A stretch of DNA of 64,000 nucleotides from Aurifilum marmelostoma (lineage: Eukaryota > Ascomycota > Sordariomycetes > Diaporthales > Cryphonectriaceae), in the NCBI GenBank assembly GCA_027559495.1, contig JAMXSV010000017.1, forward strand, positions 1,054,001 to 1,118,000, in the 5' to 3' direction. The first letter of the stretch is position 1. Every line of letters starts with the position of its first letter. Shown here piece by piece: positions 24,001-35,883 of this stretch. The translations under genes were made by a program, and so were the position numbers. The notes under the pieces were generated by a model that saw nothing but the letters and a program-made list of their open reading frames with translations, made no database searches and was not told the DNA's origin.

Positions 24001-26152
24001 TGACGACAAACATCTGATCAATGAAGGAGGCAAACAGGCTACACAGGTCAGCAGTTGATTAGCCCCTCGAGAACGCCGGATCATTTCTCATGACACTGGC
24101 GGCACGGCCCTCACATCAACACTGTGAACTGTCAGATTTTAGCTTAGCTGAGGGTTATAACTCTCGCCAATTCCTGGAATTCATACTCATGTAGATGCTG
24201 CAGTGCCAAGTCAAAGCACACAACCCAGCACGGGCGTTCATACCGACCTATGTCTAACCGTCCTGTTGTTGTCTCACCTCCTTCTCGCCATTACGAGATC
24301 GATTCCTAATCTTTTTGATCCCCCCTCGTGTGTGTGTGTGTGCGCGCGCAAGCCCTTATTTCGATCCGAATTCTGCTTCAACTGAGTATGCTCTCCATAA
24401 TAAGTTGATGCTGGCATGGAAAATTTGATCAATCCCAGACGTCTCAGCATGGAGACTAATTCCCCGGGCCCGATCATCCTACAGCCCTCATGTGGTTCCG
24501 CGCAAGCTCGATCTCTTCGTCAAACTTGGAACGATGGCGTACATCACTTGATTCGTCACCCCAGGATTGCCTACCCTCCTGCAAAGGGTAAGCGAAGCGA
24601 GCCGTTGTACTCAGGACAAGCTGGCGCCTGACTGGTCATGTACGGGGTACCAATAATACCGTACTATGTCAGTACGCCAGTCTTGCCCGCACGTGCGGCA
24701 GGAATACATACTTGTATATGGGCAGTACAATATCGACAGCCAGTAGTGAGCCCCAACAATGGAGGGCCCCCCCTCCCCCCACCCACATTTACCTGGTCAT
24801 AATCGTCAACGTAACGACGAATAGCCATCCTTCAGGATGGTGTTCGAGGAGACATTCATGCCCGATTGGGCCTCGGTATGACATCTCAGATGCATAGACT
24901 GTCCATGTCAGAAGAGGCGTCATCATCTCTGTCTCCACTGCCACCCACCTCGCTTGGAAGAGGAGAGAGAGGGGGAGGGGGGGGAGGGCGATGGAAAAAG
25001 AGGGATGATGATCTGTAGACCTAGAACAACCCCCCCCCCCAAGGCCTGCTTGGCTGCGTGCATACCCAACGCTCATCACAATCAAGTCCCACAAAACTTC
25101 TCTCATGGCAACTGGATCATTACTGACACGAGCCAGCGGGCAATTCACGTGTGAGCCTTGGGCCATGCCCCCCCTTTGAGCCGGTCGAGGGCCACCCCTC
25201 CTTGTCTGCCCACAAACATGAGCAGACAATGTCCCTCCCCCCCCCCCTCTCCTCTCCCCCACTCCTGAGATGTGACATCTCAGATTTTCTTCCATTTCCT
25301 CGATAGAAAACTGACAAGACGACTGTCACCCGCCCACGTCTCCTCCCCTCCCCTCCTTCCTCGAGGACTCGTTCATGCCGTGTGGGTAATGGGTTTATCC
25401 CGAGGTACTCCCAAGCGAGAGGGGCGACATCTGCAACCAGACGGCCGGTGTGAAATAGTTTCCTGATTCAGAAATAGCTTTTTCTTCTTCATTACCCACC
25501 AGAGTGGCGAGAGATACAAGTTAATGTGACCTTTTGTCTTCTTCGGCTTCCCTCACCCTGGCGTTTGAGGGAAAAGGAACAACGAGAAGAAGATAATTAA
25601 AACAGGATGAAAAGAGAGAAGGAGAGAGAAGAAAGGGAGGTCCTGCCTGCCCAACCAGTAGAGACGGTGCGTATGCACCAGGGCGAAGATCTTGTCACAT
25701 TTGCCTCGTCACCATTTCCAAACCTTGACCAAGCATGTCGGCAAAGATTGTGCACGTCCCGCCTGAGCCAACGGCCCGATAATCTTGGTTCGCTTGACCT
25801 CGTTTGGGAATTATCTTGATAATTGTGGCTTTTTGTGCTCTCTACTGTTTTGGACTATTGGTACACTCTGTAGACCGATGATATCTATTTCGTTTAATCG
25901 CTCTGATAAGCACGATTCTGAGATGATCATCCCTTGCACGCGAGTTCATTCGAGGTGATCGTCGAAGGTCATGTGTGCGTAGTGTGCGTGGCGTGTATGA
26001 ATGTGTATACAAGTATGTGTGGGTGGGTGGGGCAAGGGGGGTATGTTTGTGTGAGAGAAAGGGACTCCACCCTCTAAGTCTAGAAGAATTCAGACTACGT
26101 CTTTGTCCTGTGATTATGACTGGCTCTCGGGGTCTGATCCTGCAAGTACCTA
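18032..26152. other. gene desert, right part
   Basis: About 8 kb with no supportable gene. It contains (GGCA)7 at 21,145-21,172, poly-G at 19,356-19,366, and poly-C at 25,030-25,040 and 25,237-25,247. A 117-codon minus-strand ATG frame (20085-19732) is the best remaining open frame but matches nothing I recognise. The part near 26,152 is the 3' flank of the VIP1 gene. Confidence 0.55.
21145..21172 (+). repeat. (GGCA)7 microsatellite
   Basis: Seven perfect tandem copies of GGCA in non-coding DNA. Confidence 0.95.
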
Positions 26153-29100
26153 TTACAACCGCGGCACATCGTCCTCTGCAGCCACTGCCGCCTCGGTTAT
26201 TGCGGAAACAAGGTCCTGAGCTGCCGTGACCTTGTCTTCTTTCGCCTTCGCGCGGTCCAGCCTCATCTCCAGCCCTTCTTCGTCGTCCTCCACCTCCTCT
26301 TCGCCGTGCTGTTTTTGCCAGGAGAACGCATCAGAAAGGTTCACGGCCACGAAGCTCTTTGGGAGCTTGACCCTGTGAGTTTAAGGAATTATCAGCTTTG
26401 GGCCATCATTGTGCTGCGCCGCGAGGATTCTTGACTTACGTGTGGAACTTGGCTCGTAAGGTGTCAATCACGGTCTTCCAGTCACAGTGAGGCGTCAGGC
26501 TCCGCCTCGGTGCACAGCTGATGCAGTGCTTGCTGTCGAGCTGCACGTCCAGTGGATCATACACATGACAGCCAGGACTAATGGTAATTCGGATGCTGTA
26601 CTCAAAGGTAGGGTAGCCGTTTCCACCAGCTGCCTCAGGTGGGTTTGTCTCGGACTCGTACAGCTCAAAGCAGATCTGCGAGAGGTAGTCGAGCTCCGGA
26701 ATGGTGCTCCGTTTGATTTTGGTTTCAATGCCTCCCTCAAGGATACTGTTGAGAAGTGTGTAGATATGAGATTCTTTGGTGAAGTAGAGGAAGCACTTTG
26801 CATCGTCGGACGCCTGCATGTCCTCGAGGTCGGTGACGATCTCTCTCAGCAGAGGCAGAGACGTAAGAAGACCAATCTCGAGCTTCTCGCTGTCACTGAT
26901 GCCGTATTCTTGCGGACAGATGAAATCGAACAGGACCTTGGCCAGCTGGTAGAGCTCCCGTAGCGGCTCAAAACGAGCATCGGTCTTGGCCTTGGTCTGG
27001 CTGTCTCCCTTGCAGAGGTTGAAGTACTCCTCTGCTGGGGCGATCTTGCCGGCACCGCGCAGCCCCGTCTTCCAGGATGGTCTCCTGAAGATCTTCTTCA
27101 TCCTGCGCTCCTCCCTGTCACCTTCTTTCACAGTGGCCTTGTCTCCGCTCTTGCCGTCCTCGGATGCCTTGCCAGATGGCTGCTGGTCCTCGGAGTCCTT
27201 GGGGCTAGAAGTTGACTTGCCGTCCTTGTTGCCGATAATGATTCCAAATTCCTCCTCCAACATTGCCTTGGAGGGAGTGAAGACCCATTCTAGGAATTGA
27301 CGGTTGTGGAGTGCGTCGAATTTCATCGTATCGTATAATTCGGAGATCTTGGACGGGTCGACCTTCTCACCATCGCAAAATTCTGTAAAGAGCTTCTCCC
27401 ATCGCTCCCTGAACAGCTCTGCATCCTCCCCACAGCACCAGCGGGCCTGGATATCCGCTACAGTACTGGCCTGCGACAGCGCAGACGCATGCGAATGGAT
27501 GGAAGTAGACGAGGTCTCGCCATGCTTGGGCTTATCGGAGCTGTTCGGGTTGGAGATCGCCGAGAGGGAGGTGACGGCGCCGCTGTGCAGCTTATTGTAG
27601 TTGTGCTGCATGACGCGGCGATGGAAATTCATGAGCATCACGACCCGAGTCTGGACTTCTGAAGGCTCTGGCATATTTTCTGGCCAGGCGAACTGAGACG
27701 GCCGCTCGTTCCCTTTCCGGAGGAGACCCTTGAGCTTCTTCTTGACCTTATCCATCTCATCCTTCGCTGCATTAGAATCATCCAAAAGGTCCTTCCGAAT
27801 CTGAATGAAATTCTCGGGAAGGTCTGTCCGGTTCAGGAAGGCAGACGACCATATCTGTGCACTTGTGGTGACCCGTCTCTCTGAGCTGCTGAAGACATGC
27901 ACCTCGTCAAGTATCTCTCGGTTGAGGATGGCCAGGTCGTTCCGCATATTCTCGCCGAGTTCCTGAGATTGATACCGAGCAGAGTGTGTCGGCTCACCTC
28001 CCCACTTCACAATGAGCTGTAGCTTGTCCAGCACCAGCCCGTTCTCGGCAGCCGTGATCTTGGACATGGTCACACCCGACAGAGAATCGTGGCGCTTCGG
28101 AGGAAAACGAGGTAGCCGGTCCTTCCCAGAGCTCTCGCTGTCTGGCTGTCCATTGCCCTGGTGGTCATCCTCGGCGCTGGGCTGGCGAGCTTGCCCTTCC
28201 GGCAGAGCTTGCTTTTCGTCTAGTATTTCCATCTCGTCCGTCTTTTTCTTCCGGAACATGGGCTTGATCTGAACCTTGGTACCTGGCCAGCTGCTCTTCT
28301 TGATCAAGACATTTCGTAATGTTCGCAGCTTCTCCCGGTCCTCGCCACCTGCCTTCATTGCCTTGTCCACAGCTTCCAAGACACTAGCAAGCGCTGGTTC
28401 GCCAATAAGCAGCACCTCCTCCTGGTGCCCCTTGAGGAGTTCAATAAACGGCTCGGTGTGAAATGTGAACTTGAATTTCTGTTTCGGCGTACGATCAGCG
28501 TGTCGGATCACCGAGACCATGCCCTTCAACTTCCATGAGTGCTTTGGAGGAGGTGGAGGTGGAGTTTGGACCTCGGATTCGACCACAGCATGTTCATGCA
28601 GATCCGGCGTTGCAGGCAGGGTGCTTGGTGCTGAGATTGGCAAGCTGCTCCTGGCTGGAGGCTGCTCTGCAGGCTGAGACAGCAGGGGGCTCGCGGCACC
28701 ACTCCCAGACTTGGAGACGTTGCCACTTTCCAGTTTGGGAGGCTCTGGGAGAGGTGCGCTCATGGTTCGGGTGTCCTGGGGTGTCTTTGAGGCTGGCAGA
28801 GCTGTCCTCTGGTTGGGCAACATCCCAACGAGGGGGGTTTCCTTAGGGCCCTTGTCTTTCCCGCCAGAAGCAGCTCGGCCCATGGGATCGGAGTCTGTGA
28901 TGGCCGGAGACGGCATCGGCGGTGTCATACCAGCTCGCCGCATCTTCTCCTTGACAAAGATCTCCTTCAGAATGTTGGCACAGTGGTCGTAGTAGTCATC
29001 ATTGTCCTTGACGAAACTCCAGCCGTTGACGTCAATGACATAACTCTTTCCCCCAGCACGCAGGAGGTCAAAGCCACACACACGTTGGCCAAACGCGGTG

Positions 29101-31070
29101 GCAATCTTGCTTGCCATGGCCTTCTCCTCGTCAGTCAGGCTGGTGACGTAGCGGATCTCTTTGCCGTGTGTGTTCCGCCGAACAAGACCGTCCACGACTG
29201 GCGATTTCCTGGTTTCAGCGTGGCAATAATCGGGTCCAACCGTGTATGCCTTGACATCTTCTGCATTGTCGACTTCCATGAACTTCTCGTAGAGGAAGCT
29301 CTCTCCTGGTTGGGTGATGCACCGGGGAACGTTGAGGTCCTCAACATACTCGGAGCTCTTGTTGCCGATCTTTCTGAACAGTTTTCTCGCTCCGCCACCT
29401 GTGCTGCTGTGAAAGTAGATTATGATGTTATGATCCTCGCCGCTCGTCGGTTTCTCAACGAAGGGCTTCTTGAGCAGGGCACCGTCGACACTGAGAACGT
29501 CTCCATTGTCCACAAGCTCCACCTTTCGAGGCAGGACCATCTTGTCTGGGTCCGTAGGGGTGGGATCCAGGGCTATGCCCGTGACATCCTTGATATGCTT
29601 CGCAATCTCGGCGGTGAGAAGACGAGAACCACCATCGCGACTCACCTCTAGGCGCTGCGGGGTTGGAACGCCGACTTTGTCTAGTAGATATAGACACAGC
29701 CTCCTGTCCCACAGGATCTTTTGCATGGGCACGTCGTTGACGCAAAACGGCTTGCGCGCCTTGGTATAGGCAATAGCCTTGTCTAGTGGGAATCCGTCGG
29801 AATAAAACGATATCAGATAATCACTGGGAAGAGAACCCCATGTCGTTAGCAGATCCTACCGGATCGAGGAAGAAATGAACCGCCTGGAGAACGAAAGGAG
29901 CGTCCAAGAGCAGCAGAACTGCCAACTTACCATACGGGCCAGTTCTCGATGTCTAGGTTTGACGTCAGCGGCAGTGGTAGCACATGGAGCCTGGTGTTAT
30001 TTACCTTCGTCCAGTATAACCTTGTCACCAAAAATCTTGACATCGAAATCTCGATTTGCTAAGAGTCGGTTCAAGATGTTCCGGCTAGGTTTGCTCCTCG
30101 CCTTGACGTCCAAGGCACAGACGCCGATAAGACCCAAGGGAGCAGGCTTTGCTACAGAATCGGTTAGAGACCTGACAGTCTGACTAGACAAGACAGACAA
30201 ACCTTCCTCCTTGTCCTTGTAGTGGAGAGTCCGATCACTGCTCGGGCTGTGGCTGCTAGCCGCCGTGCTCCCGCTCAATCTCCGCTTGGCGCGGCTCCTC
30301 TCCCTACCGGGCTGCGGCCTTGAGGCACCGGCCGAAGGATCCGAGCGGGGAATCTGGCCATGTCCGTGATTCCGCTTAAGAATGTCGGACAGGTGGTGAT
30401 GGTGGGTTTGTTCCCGAGGCGCGAGATTTCCTCCGTTTGAGCCTTGACTGGCGGTGGTCACCGTGACGTTAGACACCCCCGCATCGCCTGGCTTGCCTGC
30501 AGGAGACGCCATGAGCCCTGAAACAGAGCGGGGGGTGCCTGCTGAACCAGTGTCGGAGCCGTTGGCTGATGCTGCTGAGCTCTGAACGCCCCTCGCAGAT
30601 GCCAATGAGTAGATGGATGATATGCTCATGCGCTTGTTGTCGTTCTCAGAGAAGGATGAGCGTGAGGAGGGCATGGCGGGCTCGGGAAGGACCCGTTCGT
30701 CAAAACATTCAGGGAAGGCACCTGGGACCAAGCGGGGGGTGTCGAAGTCTTCTGTACCGTCGTTGGGAGCTGCAGTGCCCTTTAGAGAGCTTGAACCGCC
30801 CAGGCTGCCAGACCCGAGCGCACTAGACTCGACCGGAGTCGCGTCGTCCTTGCAAGAGTCGGAGGAATTCGGATCCCGCGATGAGGGAGCGGGCATAGAC
30901 GGGCTATTCTGGTCTGTGTTGACGTCGGAGGAGAGAGATGGTGTCCGTGAGGTGTCAGAAGCACCTTGAGGCTTGGAGGCCTGAGCACCAGACAGCTCAT
31001 CGGACAAGAGGCTGGATCCTTCGAGGGGGGAAGGCGGACGAGCAGACTCTGATGGGGGAATGTCGGACAT
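26153..31070 (-). CDS. VIP1: VIP1/PPIP5K inositol hexakisphosphate and diphosphoinositol-pentakisphosphate kinase
   Basis: A dual-domain enzyme: the N-terminal ATP-grasp kinase phosphorylates IP6/5-IP7 at position 1, and the C-terminal histidine-acid-phosphatase-like domain removes that phosphate. It is the Vip1/Asp1 family of phosphate signalling and polarised growth. Five exons are inferred: 31070-30203, 30151-30005, 29952-29931 (22 nt), 29823-26440 and 26372-26153. They sum to exactly 1,546 codons plus stop. A Ser/Pro-rich tail of about 290 residues precedes the Vip1 N domain (GLIGVCALDVKARSKP). Kinase blocks are FVEKPTSGEDHNI and YVIDVNGWSFVK. The phosphatase signature RHADRTPKQK is near residue 786, and the late motif is SHIYTLLN. 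An acidic insert rich in Asp, Glu and Gln splits the phosphatase domain. The chosen ATG has a strong CCCACC context. Divergent from UTP21. Confidence 0.97.
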
Positions 31071-32287
31071 GGTGGGCTGGTAACAATGTAGCAGCTTGGC
31101 GTAGCTGACGATAGGTTCCAAATAGAGCGTCTAGATTGCTGGCCTCAAGACCTGCGTCGCGTGATCTTGTTGGTCCCTACCGGATCTCGTGGCAGAAGTG
31201 GCACCACTATGCGATCTCGCCAGCCAGGAAACCCCGAGATCTTCTAATCAAGTCCTCAGAGCAGGCTATCTTCGATGAGGTCTCTCTGTAGCGGGTGGGT
31301 TTGTTGTTGTAGCCGCAACGCCAAGTCGAGTTGTGCCTTGATCTGTACGGTAGTGACAGTCTCGGTATCTGAGCGGTGTGAAGGAAGCTGTGAGTGGAGA
31401 GAAGCAGATATCAGCATGGTGAACAACCCGTCTCGTGGGATGGTCGTGGTGAATTGACGGACGATTGAAGATCAATTGTGTCGAGAAGAAGAATGAAGAG
31501 GTCAGGTCTGTTCTCAAGCCTCAGAGACCTGGCATGACTAAGGTTGACAACAAGCAGAGAAGGTACGTCGTCACTGAGGCAGGGTATGTCCTAGACGCCC
31601 TTAGCCAGGGAGCGGAAAGTTGGAAGTAGCCACAGCAGCTGCCCAACTTGCCCTAAAGGAGCAACAACACCTGGCAACAACTCGTGTTTTTTCAAGAAGA
31701 TTGTTGGTATTGTTGTTGTTGTTGTTGTTGTAGTAGTAGTAGTAATAGTAGTAAGTAGTGGTACTGCTGTAGAGGTTGGAAAGGCATGATGTACAGGTCA
31801 ATTTTCAGCGAATGAGGAAGCTCAGAATACAGCTACGAAATGCTTGACGTCGAGAAGGCGTCAGAGGGATACATGTGCTAAGGAGTACCCGTCTCCGTCT
31901 GCAAGCCGGTGTGCAAGCCGCTGAATGCGCTGTCATTGTACTGTAAAAGTACAGTACGTAGCGTGTGTGGACTAGCAAGCAGCACGCATGTGAAAAACTT
32001 CAGCGGGGCAGCCCCACATATAGTGGGGCAGAGAAAGTCACTAGGTACTCCGTACTGTCCGTACTACGGCGGCACAGCACCGAGCTGCGATAAGATAAGA
32101 CCAGCTTTGTCGCGGCCGGCAATAATTTTTGCTGAGGCGGGAGACAAAAGTAAAAGTTTCCTAGGCCTTAGGCTTCTGCAAGTTCAACGGCATCATTCCG
32201 GAATTGATGAAGAGGCTGCCGCAGTCACAAAATCTTCCTCCTTTGTCAGGTCGTAACTCCTTACGGCAAGAAGGAGTGCTTCGCAGG
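31071..32287. other. divergent promoter region between VIP1 and UTP21
   Basis: About 1.2 kb separates two divergent start codons and must hold both promoters. It contains a GTT triplet run followed by GTA/TAG triplets at about 31,710-31,758. No coding frame is supportable, apart from a possible in-frame N-terminal extension of UTP21 from an ATG at 32207. Confidence 0.7.
31710..31758 (+). repeat. compound triplet microsatellite (TTG)n(TAG)n
   Basis: About seven TTG units run into about nine TAG-type units, with one imperfect unit, inside the VIP1/UTP21 divergent promoter. Confidence 0.9.
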
Positions 32288-35200
32288 ATGCCTCACCAGC
32301 ACCAAGAGGACGGGCCATTGGTCAAACGGCAGAGAGTTGGTGCACCGTCAAAATCTGCGAATTCGACCTCGAGAGGCTCAAGAATCTTTGCGCCGTTCAG
32401 GGTAAGTTGGGAGCCAAATCTTTTTCTTTCTGTCTCTGAATTGGATCGTGGCTCGGACATAATCGAGAAGCTGATGTCTGTACGGGGAAGACTGTGGGCT
32501 TGGTCTCGCCCACCAATGTGCCTTTCACCTCGATACCTCAGGGCAAGACAACCTTCCAGATCACCACCTCGGTCGGCCGCTCCCTACAGACCTACGACTT
32601 GAAGCGCGGCTTAAATCTTGTCTTCGTCACTCGACCACAGGCTCCTGCAGACATCACAGCCACATATGCTTGGAAAGAGAAGGTCTTCGCGGCTTGGGGC
32701 AATCCTCACCATGGAGAAAGCCAGGGTCTATGGGTATTTCAGAGGGGCAAGAAGACTGCAGAGCTTGCGCTGCCCGGCGACCTCGACCAGCCTATACAAC
32801 AGATCCTCATATTCGGCTCCTGGATAGTCGCATGTTGTCTCACCAGGCTCGAAGTGTGGAAGACGACAACACTGGAGCATTATACCACCCTGCACACAGT
32901 CGCCTCCAAGCCAGGAGATAATGAGGTTACCGGGGGCATCTGCAATATGCCCACCTATTTGAACAAGATCTTTGTGGGACGACACGACGGCTGGGTAGAG
33001 ATTTGGAATGTCAGCACGGGCAAGCTGATCTACACAATTCTGCCGCCCTCGCCAAAATGCGGTGCTGTGTGCAGCCTGGAGCCTACGCCAGCTCTGTCCA
33101 TGCTGGCCATATCCTATGCCAATGGTCCTCTGGTCATACATGACATATTGACCGACAACCGAGTGCTGTCGCTTATGGCCGGCACGGAGGAGGCACCAGT
33201 CACAAACATCTCGTTCAGGACCGATGGCCAAGGTGCAGGCCAGGATGGTCGAAAAGACGGCGTGATGGCAACGTCCACAACGAAAAATGGAGACGTCACT
33301 TTCTGGGATCTCAACAAGGGCGGCAGGATGATGGGGGTCCTCCGAAGCGCCCATAATCCACCCGCACACGAGGGCCATGCCATCGGTGGAGGCATCAGCA
33401 AGATCGAGTTTCTGCCTGGGCAGCCCGTCATCGTCACTAGTGGTCTGGACAATTCTTTAAAGTCGTGGATTTTCGACGAGACGCCATTCTCTCCCATCCC
33501 TCGTATATTACACTCTAGAAGCGGGCATGCAGCACCCGTGACCTGCCTCGAGTTCCTGCCGTCTGATTTTGACGGTGCTGAAGCAGGCAACAAGTGGCTC
33601 ATGAGTGGTGGGAAAGATCGAAGTCTCTGGGGATGGAGTCTGCGCCGTGATGGGCAGAGCACTGAGCTGAGCCAGGGCAACATCCGCAAGAAGGCCAAGA
33701 AGATTGGTGCACTCTCCACATCGGCGCTCAGCCACGGACCGACGACCACCCTGGATGACCTCAAGGCTCCCGAAATCACCTGCATCGCCTCCTCACTCAA
33801 CCGTGATGGTGGCATCGGCGCGCTGCCCGGCAAACAAGCGATCTGGCAGAAGGGAAATATCCAGAAGAGAACAGATGCCGAAGTTAGCGCCATGACCGGC
33901 TGGGAGAGCGTCGTCACTGGCCACAAGGACGATCCGTATGCGCGGACATGGTTCTGGGGTCGGAAAAGGGCAGGCCGCTGGGCATTCCAGACTGGTGATG
34001 GGATGAACGTGTCGACTGTGACCATCAGCCCGTGCGGCACCTTTGCTCTTGTCGGCTCCGAAGGTGGCAGTATCGATATGTTCAATCTACAATCAGGCAT
34101 GCACAGGCAGAAGTTCCCCTCGAGGCTGACCCCGGCACAAGCAAGACAGCTGAAGCTGCACCAATTAAAACAGGCAGATGCGGTAAACCAGCTGCAATCC
34201 CGGTCAAAAGTCACCTTTCCGCCTGGTTCTGGCAAACATACCAAGTCCATCACCGGGCTGGTTGTCGATTCTATGAACAAGTTGGTTATATCTTGCTCTC
34301 TGGACGGAAATGTCAAGTTCTGGGAATTCCTGACCGGAAACCTGCTGGAGCATATTGTCTGGGGCCCTGAAACCAAGGTTCTAGGCTGTCAATACCACGC
34401 CGCCAATGATCTCATTGCGTTTTCCTGCGACGACAATATCATCCGGGTGGTGGATATCGAGACCAAGAAGACGATTCGAGAGTTCTCATGCAGCCAGAGC
34501 CCGATCAACGACTTCTGCTTTTCCAATGACGGCCGCTGGATCATTGCTGCCTCCCAGGACAGCTTAATACGCGTATGGGATCTTCCTACCAGCCACCTCA
34601 TCGACGCCTTCAGGCTAGAGTCGCCTTGCACAGCCCTGGCATTCTCGGCAACGGGCGAATACCTGGCAGCTTCAAGCAAGGGCCAGCTGGGAGTCAACAT
34701 ATGGACCAACAGGGCCGTGTTCAAGCACGTACCTACAAGACAGATCTCAGAAAAGGACGTTGGCCAGATCTCCGGACCAACCACTTCAGGGGAGGGTGGC
34801 CAGGGCCTAGTGGAGGCGGCCTTTGAGGAGGACGACAGCCAGCTCGGCGAGGAAGCAGACGGAGTGGCAGCGCCTGATCTAGATCAGTTGAGCACGGACA
34901 TGATGACCCTGAGTCTGGTGCCCAGAAGCAGATGGCAGACGCTGCTGCATCTCGACCTGATCAAGAAGCGCAACAAGCCGACAGAAGCACCCAAGGCGCC
35001 AGAAAAGGCACCATTCTTCCTGCCGTCTACTGATGGCAACAGAGCTCCAGATCTGAGCGCTCTCGTGCCGCCGCCCAAGGACGACAGCGAGTCTCAGTCG
35101 AGGATCACGAAGCTAGACTGGAGCCGGTCACAGGAGGCATTCACTGCGAAACTTCGCGGGGGTGCCATGAGCGGAGACTGTAAGTACTCTTTCTTCCAAG

Positions 35201-35639
35201 CCAGCCGCAAGGGCGAACGGGAACGGTCAGCTGTGTGAAGAGACCACGAGTAAGCTGACCACATATTGTCGCCTTCTTTTTTTGTTCTAATCCAGACAAT
35301 GACTTCATTGAGCATCTCAAGTCGCTATCCCCATCGAGTGCCGACCTCGAGCTCCGCTCCATGTCGACCGGCGACGGCGGCGACAGCGACTCAAACGAGC
35401 TACTGCATTTCATCCGGGCCCTGACGGCGAGGCTGGTGGCGAGACGAGACTACGAGCTGACCCAGGCCTGGATGACGGTGTTCCTGCGGCTGCATTTCGA
35501 CCTCATCATGGAGAGCGAGGTGCTGCTCGGCGAGCTGAAGAAGTGGAAGGCACACCAGGGGAGGGAGAAGGATCGCCTGGATAATCTGGTAGGATACTGT
35601 GGCGGTGTGGTAGGTTTCCTGAGGAGTCCGAGAACGTAG
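32288..35639 (+). CDS. UTP21: U3 snoRNP / SSU processome WD40 protein Utp21 (WDR36 homologue)
   Basis: Utp21 belongs to the UTP-B complex, which binds U3 snoRNP and the 5' external transcribed spacer during early 18S rRNA processing in the nucleolus. Three exons are inferred: 32288-32401, 32491-35179 and 35296-35639, with GTAAGT introns; together 1,048 residues. Two WD40 propellers fill most of the protein, with blade motifs such as VEIWNVSTGKLIYT, VTFWDLN, VKFWEFLTGNLLEH and IRVWDLPTSHLIDAF. The Utp21-specific C-terminal domain starts around residue 780 (LDQLSTDMMTLSLVPRSRW) and continues across the last intron into a helical end (FIRALTARLVARRDYELTQ). The ATG at 32288 gives the usual short basic leader ending IFAPFR; an in-frame ATG at 32207 would add 27 residues. 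It converges with the MFS gene 244 bp away. Confidence 0.97.
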
Positions 35640-35794
35640 AGAGCTGGCAGGCATATAATCATTCAATAAAAAATAACAGACATGGGATGTTGCATCATCA
35701 ACGTTTGCGTCGTCTCCTCTCCCGAACCGTCCAAAGACTGCAGTCCAGATCATGATTCTCTATCGGGTATCTCTTGGTCCTATCCATCTATGCA

Positions 35795-35824
35795 TCTCTC
35801 TCTCTCTCTCTATATATATATATA
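35795..35824 (+). repeat. (TC)8(TA)7 compound microsatellite
   Basis: A dinucleotide repeat in the 244-bp gap between the convergent UTP21 and MFS genes, so within or next to both 3' UTRs. Confidence 0.9.
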
Positions 35825-35883
35825 CAAATTCTATACCAAAATAGTATCACCTACCTGGTTCTTGCTGGTGATGGGTATCGTAT

